Notes: generated by a model not told the origin, from the sequence alone. 64,000 nt of DNA from Marinisporobacter balticus (GCF_004345705.1 NZ_SLWV01000021.1:6042-70041), one strand, 5' to 3'. Positions 53,502 to 62,916 are shown, counted from the stretch's first letter. Numbers and translations: made by a program.

Positions 53502-53927
53502 ATGGGTTTTAGAGTGAAAATTGAAGGTGTAGAAACCATAGAGCTTCAAATTGAAAGTGTACAGAAAGTAAGATTCAAAACAGATATACCCAAAGATTCA
53601 AATGCACGTACAAAAGATGTAGGGTCTACAATGGTTATTAGTGGGAAAATATTAACAGCTGTAGATGGAGATCCTTTTGATAGCACTAGACAAATGGGCA
53701 TTTGGTCATTAGTACCTGCAGAAAGTGCAGATTGTTACAGAAAATTAACAGTAGAGGTAATATCAGCGAGTCAAGTAGTAAGAAAAATATTCTTGCCAAA
53801 TGCTTTTGTAGTAGATTATACTGAACATTTTGGGGATACAGAGGGTATAGGAACATTTGAGTTAGTTGTTAAACAGAAAAAAGACAAGCTAGATAAAGTG
53901 ACAATAGAAGGCGGATATAGCGCCTAA
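53502..53927 (+). CDS. Putative tube-like protein 2 (paralogue)
   Basis: 141 aa, same length and no gaps against the preceding protein (63% identity by eye count). Conserved: GKILTAVDG, WSLVP, ADCYRK, VISASQVVR, LPNAF, VDYTE, GTF, KQKKDK and EGG. Differences cluster at residues 41-50, 61-70 and the C terminus, i.e. in likely exposed loops. Two co-expressed versions suggest mixed rings, a separate initiator/terminator ring, or cargo specialisation (inference). It is followed by a stem-loop that separates it from the regulatory genes. Confidence 0.55.
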   Translation: MGFRVKIEGVETIELQIESVQKVRFKTDIPKDSNARTKDVGSTMVISGKILTAVDGDPFDSTRQMGIWSLVPAESADCYRKLTVEVISASQVVRKIFLPNAFVVDYTEHFGDTEGIGTFELVVKQKKDKLDKVTIEGGYSA

Positions 53928-53935
53928 TTAAATAC

Positions 53936-53960
53936 ATAGATGCCCTTTTAGGGCATCTAT
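53936..53960 (+). repeat. Perfect 10-bp stem-loop after the tube-like genes
   Basis: ATAGATGCCC (53936-53945), TTTTA, GGGCATCTAT (53951-53960), with only a weak following T content (ATATTAG). It may partly terminate transcription or stabilise the upstream mRNA, so that tube proteins exceed the regulatory proteins. Confidence 0.7.
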
Positions 53961-53983
53961 ATATTAGTAAAGGACACAAAAAA

Positions 53984-54409
53984 ATGAAAAATGCATATAA
54001 GATATTAGAAATCAATACAAAGGCTTCCCAAAATGAAATAAAGACGGCATATAGAAAGCTAGCGAAAAAGTATCATCCTGATGTAAATCAAAACGATAAA
54101 TATACAGCTGAAAAATTTAGAGAAGTAACAGAGGCGTACAATATATTAAGGGATGAAAAATTAAAGAAAGAATATGATCAAAAATTATGTAATGAGCAAG
54201 AAACAAATCAAAGAACTGAGCAGTCTACTAAAACTAAAAAACAAGCAAAAACTACAAACAAAATGAATGTAGACTTTGAATTTGAAAATTTTTTTGGATT
54301 CAATCCTAGAACAAAAGAAACAAAGAAAGATTTTGGAAATAAAAATAAGAAAGATCCAATGAATACAAATGATATCTTTGAATCTTTCTTTAAAGTAAAA
54401 AGAGATTAA
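53984..54409 (+). CDS. Short J-domain (DnaJ-like) co-chaperone
   Basis: 141 aa. Residues 1-68 are a complete J domain: YKILEINTKASQNEIKTAYR, KLAKKYHPDVNQ with the His-Pro-Asp triad at ~33-35, and FREVTEAYNILRDEKLKKEY. The rest (~70-141) is low-complexity Gln/Lys/Thr-rich with FENFFGF and IFESFFKVK motifs. It lacks the zinc-finger and substrate domains of DnaJ, so it is a specialised partner, most likely of the Hsp70-like protein at 60211-62916. The stop overlaps the next ATG by one base. Confidence 0.92.
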   Translation: MKNAYKILEINTKASQNEIKTAYRKLAKKYHPDVNQNDKYTAEKFREVTEAYNILRDEKLKKEYDQKLCNEQETNQRTEQSTKTKKQAKTTNKMNVDFEFENFFGFNPRTKETKKDFGNKNKKDPMNTNDIFESFFKVKRD

Positions 54410-54981
54410 TGGAGTTGATGACTTTGAAAAAGTCGATTTCACATAATATAACAATTATTGATTTGACAATAGCGATTCTTTCAATAGTAACATGTATATA
54501 TATATATATGATTATGGAGCATAGGTTTATAGAGTATATCTTGATTTTCATAGTAGGAATCATAGCCATATTTTATATAGGAAGAGTGTTTGCTTCAGAT
54601 AAAAAAGAGGATATGCAACATACCAAAACAAGGCATGTAAATAATATTAACAATTTAGCGCTATTAAATGAAGAAAATCAAATTATAAGAGAATGGGATT
54701 TACTAAATAAAACATCCTTAGTAATAGGTAGAAATACGAAACAAACTGAAGTAGATATAGATTTAAGTACATCTACATATGCATCATTAATAGACCCCCA
54801 ACATGCTGTTTTAAATTTTGTATCTGGTAGATGGTACATAGAGGACTTATATTCTGAAAATGGTATTAGCATACAAAAAGCTGAAGACAAAATAAGATAT
54901 AAATTATCAAAAGATAAACCTTGTACAATAATCAAAGGAGATGTTGTCTTTATAGCTAAAACGAAACTTTTGATTAGATGA
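54409..54981 (+). CDS. Membrane FHA-domain protein
   Basis: 190 aa. Two hydrophobic helices at ~17-36 and ~43-63, then a cytoplasmic FHA domain at ~100-190 with LVIGRNTKQTEVDIDLS, DPQHAVLNF, WYIEDLYSENGI and GDVVFIAKTKLLI. The usual Gly-Arg, Ser-x-x-His and Asn-Gly landmarks are there except that the serine of S-x-x-H is Asp-Pro-Gln-His. FHA domains bind phosphothreonine. The start could be ATG 54409 (coupled to the J protein) or TTG 54424, which has a better spaced GGAG. Confidence 0.85.
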   Translation: MELMTLKKSISHNITIIDLTIAILSIVTCIYIYMIMEHRFIEYILIFIVGIIAIFYIGRVFASDKKEDMQHTKTRHVNNINNLALLNEENQIIREWDLLNKTSLVIGRNTKQTEVDIDLSTSTYASLIDPQHAVLNFVSGRWYIEDLYSENGISIQKAEDKIRYKLSKDKPCTIIKGDVVFIAKTKLLIR

Positions 54982-54997
54982 AACGGAGTGTTAGTGA

Positions 54998-55504
54998 ATG
55001 AGCCTTATTAGATGTCAAAATGGACATATGTTTAGTGCAAGAAGATATGGAAGCATATGTCCGTATTGTAATATAGAAACAGCATCAAAGGAAAAACCTG
55101 AGTTGCCTCCAAAAGATTTTGATATTGAAGATGAATTATTAAAAGAAGAAATACAACCAGTATGTGGTTGGCTTGTTTGCATTGAAGGGGCAAGAGTAGG
55201 AAAAGACTACAAAATAAAAGAGGGCAAAAATTTTATAGGTAGAGCAGATGATATGGATATACAAATTTTAGGAGACAACAAAATTTCAAGAAGAAATCAT
55301 GCAATTGTAGTATATGATCCTAAAAAAAGAAATTCAGTTTTACTACCAGGGGATGCTTCAGGGATTGCATATTTAAATGATGAGGCAGTATATGTACCAA
55401 CAGAGCTATCACCCTATGATGTAATAGAGCTTGGAAAAAGTAAATTTTTGTTTATTCCATTTTGTGGGGAACATTTTGAATGGGATGATATAGGCGGGGA
55501 GTAA
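54998..55504 (+). CDS. Zinc-ribbon/FHA-domain protein
   Basis: 168 aa, soluble. Residues 1-25 form a small zinc ribbon (C-Q-N-G-H near 6-10; C-P-Y-C near 21-24). Residues ~50-150 are an FHA domain with GKNFIGRADDMDIQI, ISRRNHAIVVYD (intact S-x-x-[HN]H-like) and a late GIAYLNDEAVYVP loop. Phosphothreonine reader, resembling the TagH/Fha scaffold proteins of type VI secretion loci only in general type. Starts 16 bp after the membrane FHA gene. Confidence 0.88.
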   Translation: MSLIRCQNGHMFSARRYGSICPYCNIETASKEKPELPPKDFDIEDELLKEEIQPVCGWLVCIEGARVGKDYKIKEGKNFIGRADDMDIQILGDNKISRRNHAIVVYDPKKRNSVLLPGDASGIAYLNDEAVYVPTELSPYDVIELGKSKFLFIPFCGEHFEWDDIGGE

Positions 55505-55509
55505 TCTCT

Positions 55510-56379
55510 ATGAAAACATTTATATATGAAAACAAATATATGATTATGATTAGTTTAATAAGTAGCGTATGTCTATTAATCTTATTTAGAGAAATTATAA
55601 AGGCTAAAGTTAAAAAAATGAAGCGATACAATGGCGTTGAGTTAGCAAGTGCCACTTTTATAGGAGATAGAGAGTTGCAAGAAGATGCGATGAATATAGT
55701 TTTAGAAGAAAAAGGAATACTGGCTGTTTTAGCCGATGGAAGAGGAAAGAACCATGTGGGAAAAATTTCGAGTCAACTGGCTGTAAAAATTTTTGCAGAA
55801 TTATTTGCGAATGAGAATGCGATATCCAATGCAAATTATTTTTTCAAAAGAGCCTTTAATATCACAAACAGAGAAATTTTAAAAAAACTATATGATCATC
55901 AAGGTGGCGCTAGTATTGTATGTGCGGTTATCATAGAGGACTTATTACATTATGCTTTAGTTGGAAATACAATGATTGCAGTTTTTAGAAATAATGAATT
56001 AATCCCTTTAAGTGAAGGGCATACCGTGAACGTACTTGCACAAAGAGGTTTTTATCAAGGGAAAATAAGTAAACAACAGGCATTGTGGGCATTGAAAGAA
56101 AAAAGACTACTCAATTATGTAGGACAAGATGGATTTAAAGATGTAGAAATATATGATGTACCCATCCGATTAAAAAAGGGAGATCTCATTATGCTAATGA
56201 GTGATGGGATCCATCAGCATGCTTCATGGAACAAATTAGAAGAAGCAATGAAAAAACATTTAACATGTGACCAAATAGCAGAAAATATCATTCATCAATT
56301 AAAAGATGACGCTATAGTCAATAAAGATAATGCAAGCATTATAATAATGAGATATAGAGGGCATAGATTAAGGGTGTAA
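55510..56379 (+). CDS. Membrane-tethered PP2C-type serine/threonine phosphatase
   Basis: 289 aa. One N-terminal helix (~11-28), then a PP2C domain. Metal-site residues are kept: RELQEDAM (~56-63), VLADGRGK (~76-83), LMSDGI (~233-238) and KDNASIII (~274-281). It should therefore remove phosphate from Ser/Thr residues. In type VI secretion PppA-type phosphatases counter a kinase that marks the FHA protein; no kinase gene lies in this window. 5 bp separate it from the FHA gene and 4 bp from the next. Confidence 0.88.
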   Translation: MKTFIYENKYMIMISLISSVCLLILFREIIKAKVKKMKRYNGVELASATFIGDRELQEDAMNIVLEEKGILAVLADGRGKNHVGKISSQLAVKIFAELFANENAISNANYFFKRAFNITNREILKKLYDHQGGASIVCAVIIEDLLHYALVGNTMIAVFRNNELIPLSEGHTVNVLAQRGFYQGKISKQQALWALKEKRLLNYVGQDGFKDVEIYDVPIRLKKGDLIMLMSDGIHQHASWNKLEEAMKKHLTCDQIAENIIHQLKDDAIVNKDNASIIIMRYRGHRLRV

Positions 56380-56383
56380 GATC

Positions 56384-58192
56384 ATGAGAAAAATAAATTC
56401 AAAGTTTATAACCAATTTTATATCAGAATCAGGTAATTTTTTACAAAACAAAGATTATTTTGCATTTGTAGAGTTGGATAAATTTGCAATCTACGTGATT
56501 GCAGATGGTATAGATAACGATATAGATTTAGAAAGTGCGAAAATAGCAGTATCTAGCATTATAAGTAATTTTAACCAAAACCCGAGTATGAGAAAAGGTT
56601 TTTTAAAGAAATTATTAAAACTTGCCAACAAAGAATTAATAGAACAAAGCAAAAAACTAAGACTAAAAACATCCATTACCATTGTGGTTACCAATTATGT
56701 AAAAGTGAGATATGCTTTAGTAGGAAATACAAGGTTTTGTTTGTTTAGAGAAGGTTTTTTAAAACATCAAAGTAAAGATCAATCTTTAACACAACAATTA
56801 GTGGATAGAGAAAAAGTACAACTTGATAAAATTGCCCAACATGAAGAAAAAAACAATTTATATTGTTTTTTAGGACAAGACGAAAAATTAACCCCTTATA
56901 TATCGAAAAAATTCAAACTCCAAAAGGGAGATGTGATTACCCTTTTAACCAAAGGCGTTTGGGAAAATATAGATAGTGCAGAAATGATAGATGGGTTAGC
57001 TGATGCAAAAGAAGCACAAGAAGTCATTGATAATGTAGAAGAAATGCTTTTATCAAAACAACCGGAAGCGCTTGAAAATTATACATTAGCCGTTATATTT
57101 GTAGATAAAATATATCAAAACCCAAAAAGAAAGCAAAAGATAAAAAACATTTTGCTGACAGTAATTCCGATTCTTATTATCATAGCTATTATTTTTTTTG
57201 TATGGTATTTTAAACATCAAAAAAGATTAGAGCAAATCAGTGAAATGAACTATGCTATAAAGAATGCCAATAGCTACATTGAAGATGAAAACTTTATAAG
57301 AGCGAATGAAGAATATAAAAATGCACTAAACTTAGCTAAAAAATTAAAGCTAGAAGACAAAAGAGCGGATATGGATCAATACTACAAGCTAACAGAAACA
57401 ATTATTGATGCAGATAAAAGTTTGCAGGATGCCGCATATCAAGATGCTTTAGATACATATTTATCAGCAGAAAAAAAAGCTTATTATGCAGATAACTTAG
57501 GAAAAGATTATATTGATGAACAATTAAATAAGACAAATGAACATATAAAAGTCTTTGATTTATTAGCACAAGGAGATAAAAAAATGGAGCTTGAAGATCT
57601 AACAGCAGCGAAAGAAGATTATAAACTTGCAAGAGACCTCGCTACCAATATCTTTTTTAAAGAAGCCAAAAAGGAAGCAAATGATAAGTTAGTTCAAATA
57701 TATGAAGCGGATGCACAAGAAGAAAAAGAACAACAAGAAGAAGAAAAGGCGATAGAAGAAGAGGAACAAGCTTTAGCACAAGAGGAAGAAAAAGAAGAAA
57801 AAGAGAAGTTAAGTACCCAGCTAAACGCCCTAGAAATATCTAAAAAAGGGGATGTAAGCTATAGCATCGGAAGTTATCATGATGCTAAAATGTATTATAC
57901 CATGGCGCAAGAAATGTACAAACAAATAGAAATGTACGGTTTTGCAGACAAAACAGAAGAAAAAATACAATTGACAGCACAAAAGATACAAGAAGCAACG
58001 ACGAAGAAAGCAAAAGCAGATATGTACGTAGAAGATGCAAATGCTGAATTTGATAAAGGAAATTTAAGTGAAGCAAAAATGTTATATCTATTTGCAAAAG
58101 ATATCTATGAAGAAGCGAAATTGCTTGATGCGGTAAAAAAGATAGATGAGAAAATAAAAGTAATAGATACTTTAATTGAAAAACAAAGTTAA
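56384..58192 (+). CDS. Degenerate PP2C domain - transmembrane - TPR-like protein
   Basis: 602 aa. ~1-240 PP2C-like: YVIADGID is present, but the position of S-D-G is LTKGVW and that of D-N-x-S is ENYTLAV, so two metal ligands are lost and it is probably an inactive sensor. A basic stretch (PKRKQKIKN) precedes one helix at ~258-278. ~285-602 is helical, with repeats of the type (F-x-x-A-x-x-x-Y-x-x-A), e.g. NFIRANEEYKNALNLAKK and NLSEAKMLYLFAKDIYEEAK, interrupted by a Glu/Lys/Gln coiled segment near 445-475. By the inside rule the repeats would lie outside the membrane. Inference: transmits signals across the membrane. Confidence 0.82.
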   Translation: MRKINSKFITNFISESGNFLQNKDYFAFVELDKFAIYVIADGIDNDIDLESAKIAVSSIISNFNQNPSMRKGFLKKLLKLANKELIEQSKKLRLKTSITIVVTNYVKVRYALVGNTRFCLFREGFLKHQSKDQSLTQQLVDREKVQLDKIAQHEEKNNLYCFLGQDEKLTPYISKKFKLQKGDVITLLTKGVWENIDSAEMIDGLADAKEAQEVIDNVEEMLLSKQPEALENYTLAVIFVDKIYQNPKRKQKIKNILLTVIPILIIIAIIFFVWYFKHQKRLEQISEMNYAIKNANSYIEDENFIRANEEYKNALNLAKKLKLEDKRADMDQYYKLTETIIDADKSLQDAAYQDALDTYLSAEKKAYYADNLGKDYIDEQLNKTNEHIKVFDLLAQGDKKMELEDLTAAKEDYKLARDLATNIFFKEAKKEANDKLVQIYEADAQEEKEQQEEEKAIEEEEQALAQEEEKEEKEKLSTQLNALEISKKGDVSYSIGSYHDAKMYYTMAQEMYKQIEMYGFADKTEEKIQLTAQKIQEATTKKAKADMYVEDANAEFDKGNLSEAKMLYLFAKDIYEEAKLLDAVKKIDEKIKVIDTLIEKQS

Positions 58193-58217
58193 GGGAGTTA
58201 AGAACAAAGGAGATCCA

Positions 58218-59495
58218 ATGAAAGAAGAACTTTATGACAAAATCAATCATATTGAAAATCTGAAAGATCGGGCTTTATTAAAAGAATTATTAAATGAGGT
58301 GTTTATACCCCTTTATGAACATAGTGATAATATGTATCGTTCCCTAGAAAAGAGAGTATTTGATGAAATAGCGTACAATCAGCAGAATTATAGTTTGTAT
58401 ACAACCATTGTAAAAAAACAAGATTTTGATCCTATACATTATTTTCTATATCCCATGCTAGAGGAAGATATAAAAGAACAAGAATATGATCTTTTATACA
58501 TTTTAGATACAATGCTACAAAATAAACAGGTGAAAATGTTTAAGGTATTTTTAAAATGTGATTACTTAATATTTAAGGATTTATTGAAAAAAGATCTCAA
58601 ATTCAAAGGAAGTATCAAAACAGATAAAAGAGTTTATGATGCATATTTCAAGATAAAAAAAAATACACAGTATTGGGATGAAATCTATAAACTCTATCAA
58701 ATGTTTATAAGAAATAACATTCCGTGGAGAACCATCAATGCGCCGTATATCTCTAAAATAGCGGATGTTGTATTAATTGAATATGAAAAAGGGATTACGA
58801 AAGATGAAACGATTCAAGAGATCAATGTGGATTTTGGTCAATACAGTAAATATATAGAATATGATAGGGTACCTATTTGGAATATACAAAAACTTGTTTT
58901 AGAAAGTACAGGGTTTCCAATGCCATGTGAAAATCAAGTGCATTTTGAGCATAGTGTTTCGCTAAAAGGAGAAGGGCTAGAGCATGGATATTTAGTTGAA
59001 TATGATGAGCATATAAAAAACGTAAGACATACAAAGGAAAATTTAATGATCGTATCAGAAATAGAAGAAGCAAAAGATTGGGATCTATTTAAAGTCGTAA
59101 GACCAAAGAAATCTAGAATTGAAAAATATCGTTTTGAATTGGTATCGAATGCGAAGAAAATAAGTTTTGCTGAAAAACTATCGAATAAAAATGGCATGAA
59201 TATAAAAACAAAAGCAGAGCTTATAAGGATGATAGATTCCTTTGAAGCATCAAAACATCTTCAGTTTAAAGAGGTAAAAATAGTTGATAAAGAAGAGCAT
59301 ATAAAGGAAGAAACGTATAATATGAATTTTTTTATTATAGATGAGATTAGAGATAGTGATTATGGTAAAAAAATGATTTTATATTTCAGTGCGAAAGATG
59401 AGAACAATTTTATTATAAGAGATTTATTAAGCTTTATCATCTCTGAGATACAACTCTTTTATCCTGAATATAAATGTGAAGGAAGATTGCTATGA
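58218..59495 (+). CDS. Uncharacterised protein of the injection-like locus (425 aa)
   Basis: 425 aa, soluble, no signal or membrane helix. I do not recognise the family. ~1-90 is helical with KELLNEVFIPLYEHSDNMYR; ~100-260 mixed; ~270-300 has HTKENLMIVSEIEEAKDW; the C terminus ~365-425 alternates strand and helix (NFFIIDEIRDSDYGKKMILY). A region around 230-270 (FGQYSKYIEYDRVPIWNIQK) is rich in aromatic residues. Its position between signalling genes and the Hsp70 gene, and ATGA overlap with the next gene, suggest that both form one complex; a baseplate or docking role is only a guess. ATG 58218 follows AAAGGAG; an earlier in-frame start lies inside the previous gene. Confidence 0.7.
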   Translation: MKEELYDKINHIENLKDRALLKELLNEVFIPLYEHSDNMYRSLEKRVFDEIAYNQQNYSLYTTIVKKQDFDPIHYFLYPMLEEDIKEQEYDLLYILDTMLQNKQVKMFKVFLKCDYLIFKDLLKKDLKFKGSIKTDKRVYDAYFKIKKNTQYWDEIYKLYQMFIRNNIPWRTINAPYISKIADVVLIEYEKGITKDETIQEINVDFGQYSKYIEYDRVPIWNIQKLVLESTGFPMPCENQVHFEHSVSLKGEGLEHGYLVEYDEHIKNVRHTKENLMIVSEIEEAKDWDLFKVVRPKKSRIEKYRFELVSNAKKISFAEKLSNKNGMNIKTKAELIRMIDSFEASKHLQFKEVKIVDKEEHIKEETYNMNFFIIDEIRDSDYGKKMILYFSAKDENNFIIRDLLSFIISEIQLFYPEYKCEGRLL

Positions 59496-60187
59496 ATTAT
59501 ATCTGGGATATACTCTTTAAAGCAGATGATCAAAATATAAAAAGAGAAAAGATTAGATTTGAATGTGCAAAAAACTACAGTCCGTATATGGAAATCGCAT
59601 TTGAAGATTTAAATACAACAGAAATAGATGAAACACTTATAGTAGAAATCAATCCATACTATAGGTTTTTTTCTATATTTAAAAATCTATTTGATGTGAA
59701 TTTTGACGAAAGCATGCCACTTCGAGAGGTATTACTTGATATTTCAATACATTTCCTAGGGAATATTGATTTAAAACAAGGTCTGTCAAAACAAGAATAT
59801 TATAAAAAATATATTTTGCAAGATATACGAAACAATATCTTTTCAGAGGAAATAAAAGATAATATAAAAAATTTTGATAAAAGAGAAAAAGATATCTTGT
59901 TATCAAGCATGATAAACCTATATACAACAGGTGTATCTTTGGAACTATTTAAAAGCGTAGTCAATAAAATATTTGAGAAAAGCATTGTATATACGAATCA
60001 AGACAATAAAAAAGAAATACTCATCTATATTGGAGCGCGTCAAACACAAGAAATTGAAAACAAAATACAAACTTTAATAGAATTGTTTCTACATATAGAA
60101 TTTAAGGTGATTATATATTGGCAATATCATTTTGGTATTTTAGGAATTGAAGATACCATGAAAATAGGAAAAATGGTATTGTACTAG
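59492..60187 (+). CDS. Uncharacterised protein of the injection-like locus (231 aa)
   Basis: 231 aa, acidic/aromatic, soluble. I do not recognise it. The first ~75 residues look beta-rich (EIDETLIVEINPYYRFFSIF), the middle (~80-170) is helical (LLDISIHFLGNIDLKQGLSK), and the end (~170-231) again mixed with KKEILIYIGARQTQEIENKI. Its ATG overlaps the preceding stop in an ATGA arrangement, so it is translationally coupled to that protein and they probably interact. By position it could be a structural or assembly part; no motif supports a precise role. Confidence 0.68.
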   Translation: MNYIWDILFKADDQNIKREKIRFECAKNYSPYMEIAFEDLNTTEIDETLIVEINPYYRFFSIFKNLFDVNFDESMPLREVLLDISIHFLGNIDLKQGLSKQEYYKKYILQDIRNNIFSEEIKDNIKNFDKREKDILLSSMINLYTTGVSLELFKSVVNKIFEKSIVYTNQDNKKEILIYIGARQTQEIENKIQTLIELFLHIEFKVIIYWQYHFGILGIEDTMKIGKMVLY

Positions 60188-60210
60188 CAAAGAAATTTAG
60201 GTGATTAAAT

Positions 60211-62916
60211 ATGGGCTATTCATACAAATTATATCAAACTAATAAATCAAAAAAAGAGAATACAAAACAAGCGCGATACAAAGAAAAAGAATTGTCAAAG
60301 ATGACAACCTATCAGTTAAGAGAAATATGTATCAAAGAAAAACTGATTAAAAATTCACTAGGACCACTAAATAAAGAAGAGATAATAAGATTGATCATGA
60401 GGTACAGAGGAATAGAAGAAAGCTTATTTATAAAAGAGCAGGATGATCAAGGGCTAGAAAGATTACAAGCGTCTATAAAAAAAGTAGATAAAATAATATT
60501 GGATAAAAAAACGATAAATGTACCATCAAAACTTGTAGTTTATGAGGGGTTAACTGTAGAAATATTTGATCAATACAGGATAACTTCAAATGATACCCTA
60601 GATGAAGGCAATGTACTACTAGTGGATGAAACATTTAATATATGTAGCATCTTTAACTTAATTAAAGGAAATGACCAAAACTATTATCTAATAAAAAACG
60701 AAGAAATTACAGCCAAAGAAAGTACGCATAAACACTATAGCCTACTTTACTTTGAAAAACAGCAGTCAGAACTAATTTATGACATCTATCATCAAAATAT
60801 AAAACATAACCCCAAATATATTCAGTTTTATAAACTACCTATTTTGGATTTTAATATCAAGCAGTTAGTAGATACAGATATTCCGCTGGCAATAGATTTT
60901 GGTACAACGAATACTACGGCGGGCATTTATATAAACAAAGAACATTTTTATTCACTTGATAAAAATGATATTGGCAATAAAGAACTTGAAATAGAGGATA
61001 TTCGTGTAGTACATGTTTTAGACACAACAGCTAATACGATAGATATAACAGCTAACACTTTAGATACAACCCCTCTTATTCCAAGTGTTGTAGGAATAAA
61101 ATCTATAAATGATAAAGGCGTAGCGTATGTTTTTGGCTATGATGCCATTCAGTTATCTAAAGCAAGCTATGTAGATGATGGGATATGCATATTTTATGAT
61201 ATCAAAAGGTGGATTAGTGACTTTGATAGAGAAGAGAAGATCACAGCGATAAATGGGCAAAAAACATTTATAAAAAGAAAGCATATGATCAAAGCTTTCT
61301 TAGAATACATCATAAATATTTCACAACAAAGATTTAAGTACAAATTCAAAAAAATACATATTTCTTGTCCTTCAAAACAAAAATACAAGTTTTATACCCT
61401 ATTTAAAGAAATTCTAAAAGCGTATGATTTAGAATATGAAAATATGTTAGATGAAGGAGCAGCCGTACTATTTAATACGATCTCCGAACTAATAGATAAA
61501 AAAAGATATGAAGAAAACATGCTTTATAAGGCACTCATTATAGACTGTGGGGGTGGGACAACAGATTTATCCTCTTGTGATTTTAAGATAGAAAATAATC
61601 GTGTATCTTACGAAATAGATATAGAAACCTCGTATGAAAACGGAGATACAGACTTTGGAGGCAATAATCTTACTTTTCGTATCCTGCAGCTTATAAAAAT
61701 AATGTTTGCAAATAAGTTGACCGATAATTTGACCAATCATCATGAATTTGTGAAAAAGAATATATTAGATGCGTTTGATATGGACTTATATAGATGTGTA
61801 GATGAATATGGGGTACTTGAAATTTATAAAAGATTAGATCAAGCATATGAAAAAGTGGAAGATATGATCCCTACTCGATTTAAAGACTATGAAAATAAAA
61901 GCAGTGAAGAATATTTTAAAGTAAAAAGCAATTTCTATTTATTGTTTGAATTATCAGATGGCATAAAAAAGGCTTTCTTTAGCAATAAAAACAATTTAGA
62001 AGTGCTTGTTAAATCGAAAGAAGATAATCATTCGAAAGAAGAAATTTCTTGTAATGAAGATAACGCTTGTGATCAAGAGACTGTATATTATGACAAGTGG
62101 AAAATGCATACATATAATGGCGGTGTTTTAGAGCCCATAAAAGATGCGCCAACGTTAAAATTAAGCATCTATGATATCAATAGTTTACTAAGGGCAGACA
62201 TCTATCATATTATCAAAAAGTTTTTAGAAAATATTTATGAAGAGGACAAGCTTTTAGAATACTCTATTATTAAACTTACAGGACAATCCTGCAAAGTAGA
62301 ATTATTTAGAGAAGCGCTAAAAGAGTTTGTACCAGGTAGAATCATACAGTCTAGAAAAAATAAAAAAGCGCAAAAGGATCAAAAGGATCATTATGATCTA
62401 AAACTAACCTGTCTTAAGGGAGCACTTAAATATTTACAAACAAAAAAGTTTGGTTATATGAATGCAAACATTCATACACGGATACCTACACTCCCCTATG
62501 TAATCAGTGCCTATACGCATAGTGGAGATGAAAAAATACTGATTCATAGTTTAGACAAAGAAAATACAAGTGGGAGTATTTCAAGGTTTATGGAGCGGAT
62601 TACATTAAAACTTTATCTAAAAGATACAAATGGAGACACAAGATATGAATATGATTATGAAAACAAACCAGAAGATTTTACAAAAACAACATTTGAAGAA
62701 ATAGAAGAAAAATACAAAGGATTCATTATACAAGATGAAACAGACAATATCGTCAATAAAGAAGTGAAATTTTTCATCTGGGCAAAAAAAGAAGAGTGGG
62801 GATTTTGTGTAGTCCCTATTTTAAGAGAGGATGAAGCCTTACTTATAGGAAAAGAAGCATTTTTCAACTTTGAAAATGATACTTGGGAAAGAAACTTCTT
62901 TGACGGATTAAAATAA
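60211..62916 (+). CDS. SAP-like domain fused to Hsp70/actin-type ATPase
   Basis: 901 aa. ~30-66 looks like an SAP/HeH helix-turn-helix (MTTYQLREICIKEKLIKNSL, then NKEEIIRLIMRYRG). ~85-215 an unassigned domain. ~225-720 an Hsp70 nucleotide-binding fold: phosphate-1 PLAIDFGTTNTTAGIYI (~226-242), phosphate-2 LIIDCGGGTTDLSSC (~445-459), and adenosine-site IKLTGQSCKVELFREALKE (~688-706). ~760-901 a beta-rich end instead of a typical peptide-binding lid. Probable dedicated chaperone working with the J protein at 53984. No GrpE gene is near. ATG 60211 follows TTAGGTG. Confidence 0.85.
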   Translation: MGYSYKLYQTNKSKKENTKQARYKEKELSKMTTYQLREICIKEKLIKNSLGPLNKEEIIRLIMRYRGIEESLFIKEQDDQGLERLQASIKKVDKIILDKKTINVPSKLVVYEGLTVEIFDQYRITSNDTLDEGNVLLVDETFNICSIFNLIKGNDQNYYLIKNEEITAKESTHKHYSLLYFEKQQSELIYDIYHQNIKHNPKYIQFYKLPILDFNIKQLVDTDIPLAIDFGTTNTTAGIYINKEHFYSLDKNDIGNKELEIEDIRVVHVLDTTANTIDITANTLDTTPLIPSVVGIKSINDKGVAYVFGYDAIQLSKASYVDDGICIFYDIKRWISDFDREEKITAINGQKTFIKRKHMIKAFLEYIINISQQRFKYKFKKIHISCPSKQKYKFYTLFKEILKAYDLEYENMLDEGAAVLFNTISELIDKKRYEENMLYKALIIDCGGGTTDLSSCDFKIENNRVSYEIDIETSYENGDTDFGGNNLTFRILQLIKIMFANKLTDNLTNHHEFVKKNILDAFDMDLYRCVDEYGVLEIYKRLDQAYEKVEDMIPTRFKDYENKSSEEYFKVKSNFYLLFELSDGIKKAFFSNKNNLEVLVKSKEDNHSKEEISCNEDNACDQETVYYDKWKMHTYNGGVLEPIKDAPTLKLSIYDINSLLRADIYHIIKKFLENIYEEDKLLEYSIIKLTGQSCKVELFREALKEFVPGRIIQSRKNKKAQKDQKDHYDLKLTCLKGALKYLQTKKFGYMNANIHTRIPTLPYVISAYTHSGDEKILIHSLDKENTSGSISRFMERITLKLYLKDTNGDTRYEYDYENKPEDFTKTTFEEIEEKYKGFIIQDETDNIVNKEVKFFIWAKKEEWGFCVVPILREDEALLIGKEAFFNFENDTWERNFFDGLK

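Noticed and set aside
53043..53927. Tandem 141-aa genes as a sequencing or assembly duplicate
   Set aside because: They differ at 52 of 141 residues and have different upstream sequences.
57402..58250. Minus-strand Leu/Phe-rich frames opposite the TPR-like region
   Set aside because: Antisense of Lys/Glu-rich helices; no start signals or recognisable motifs.
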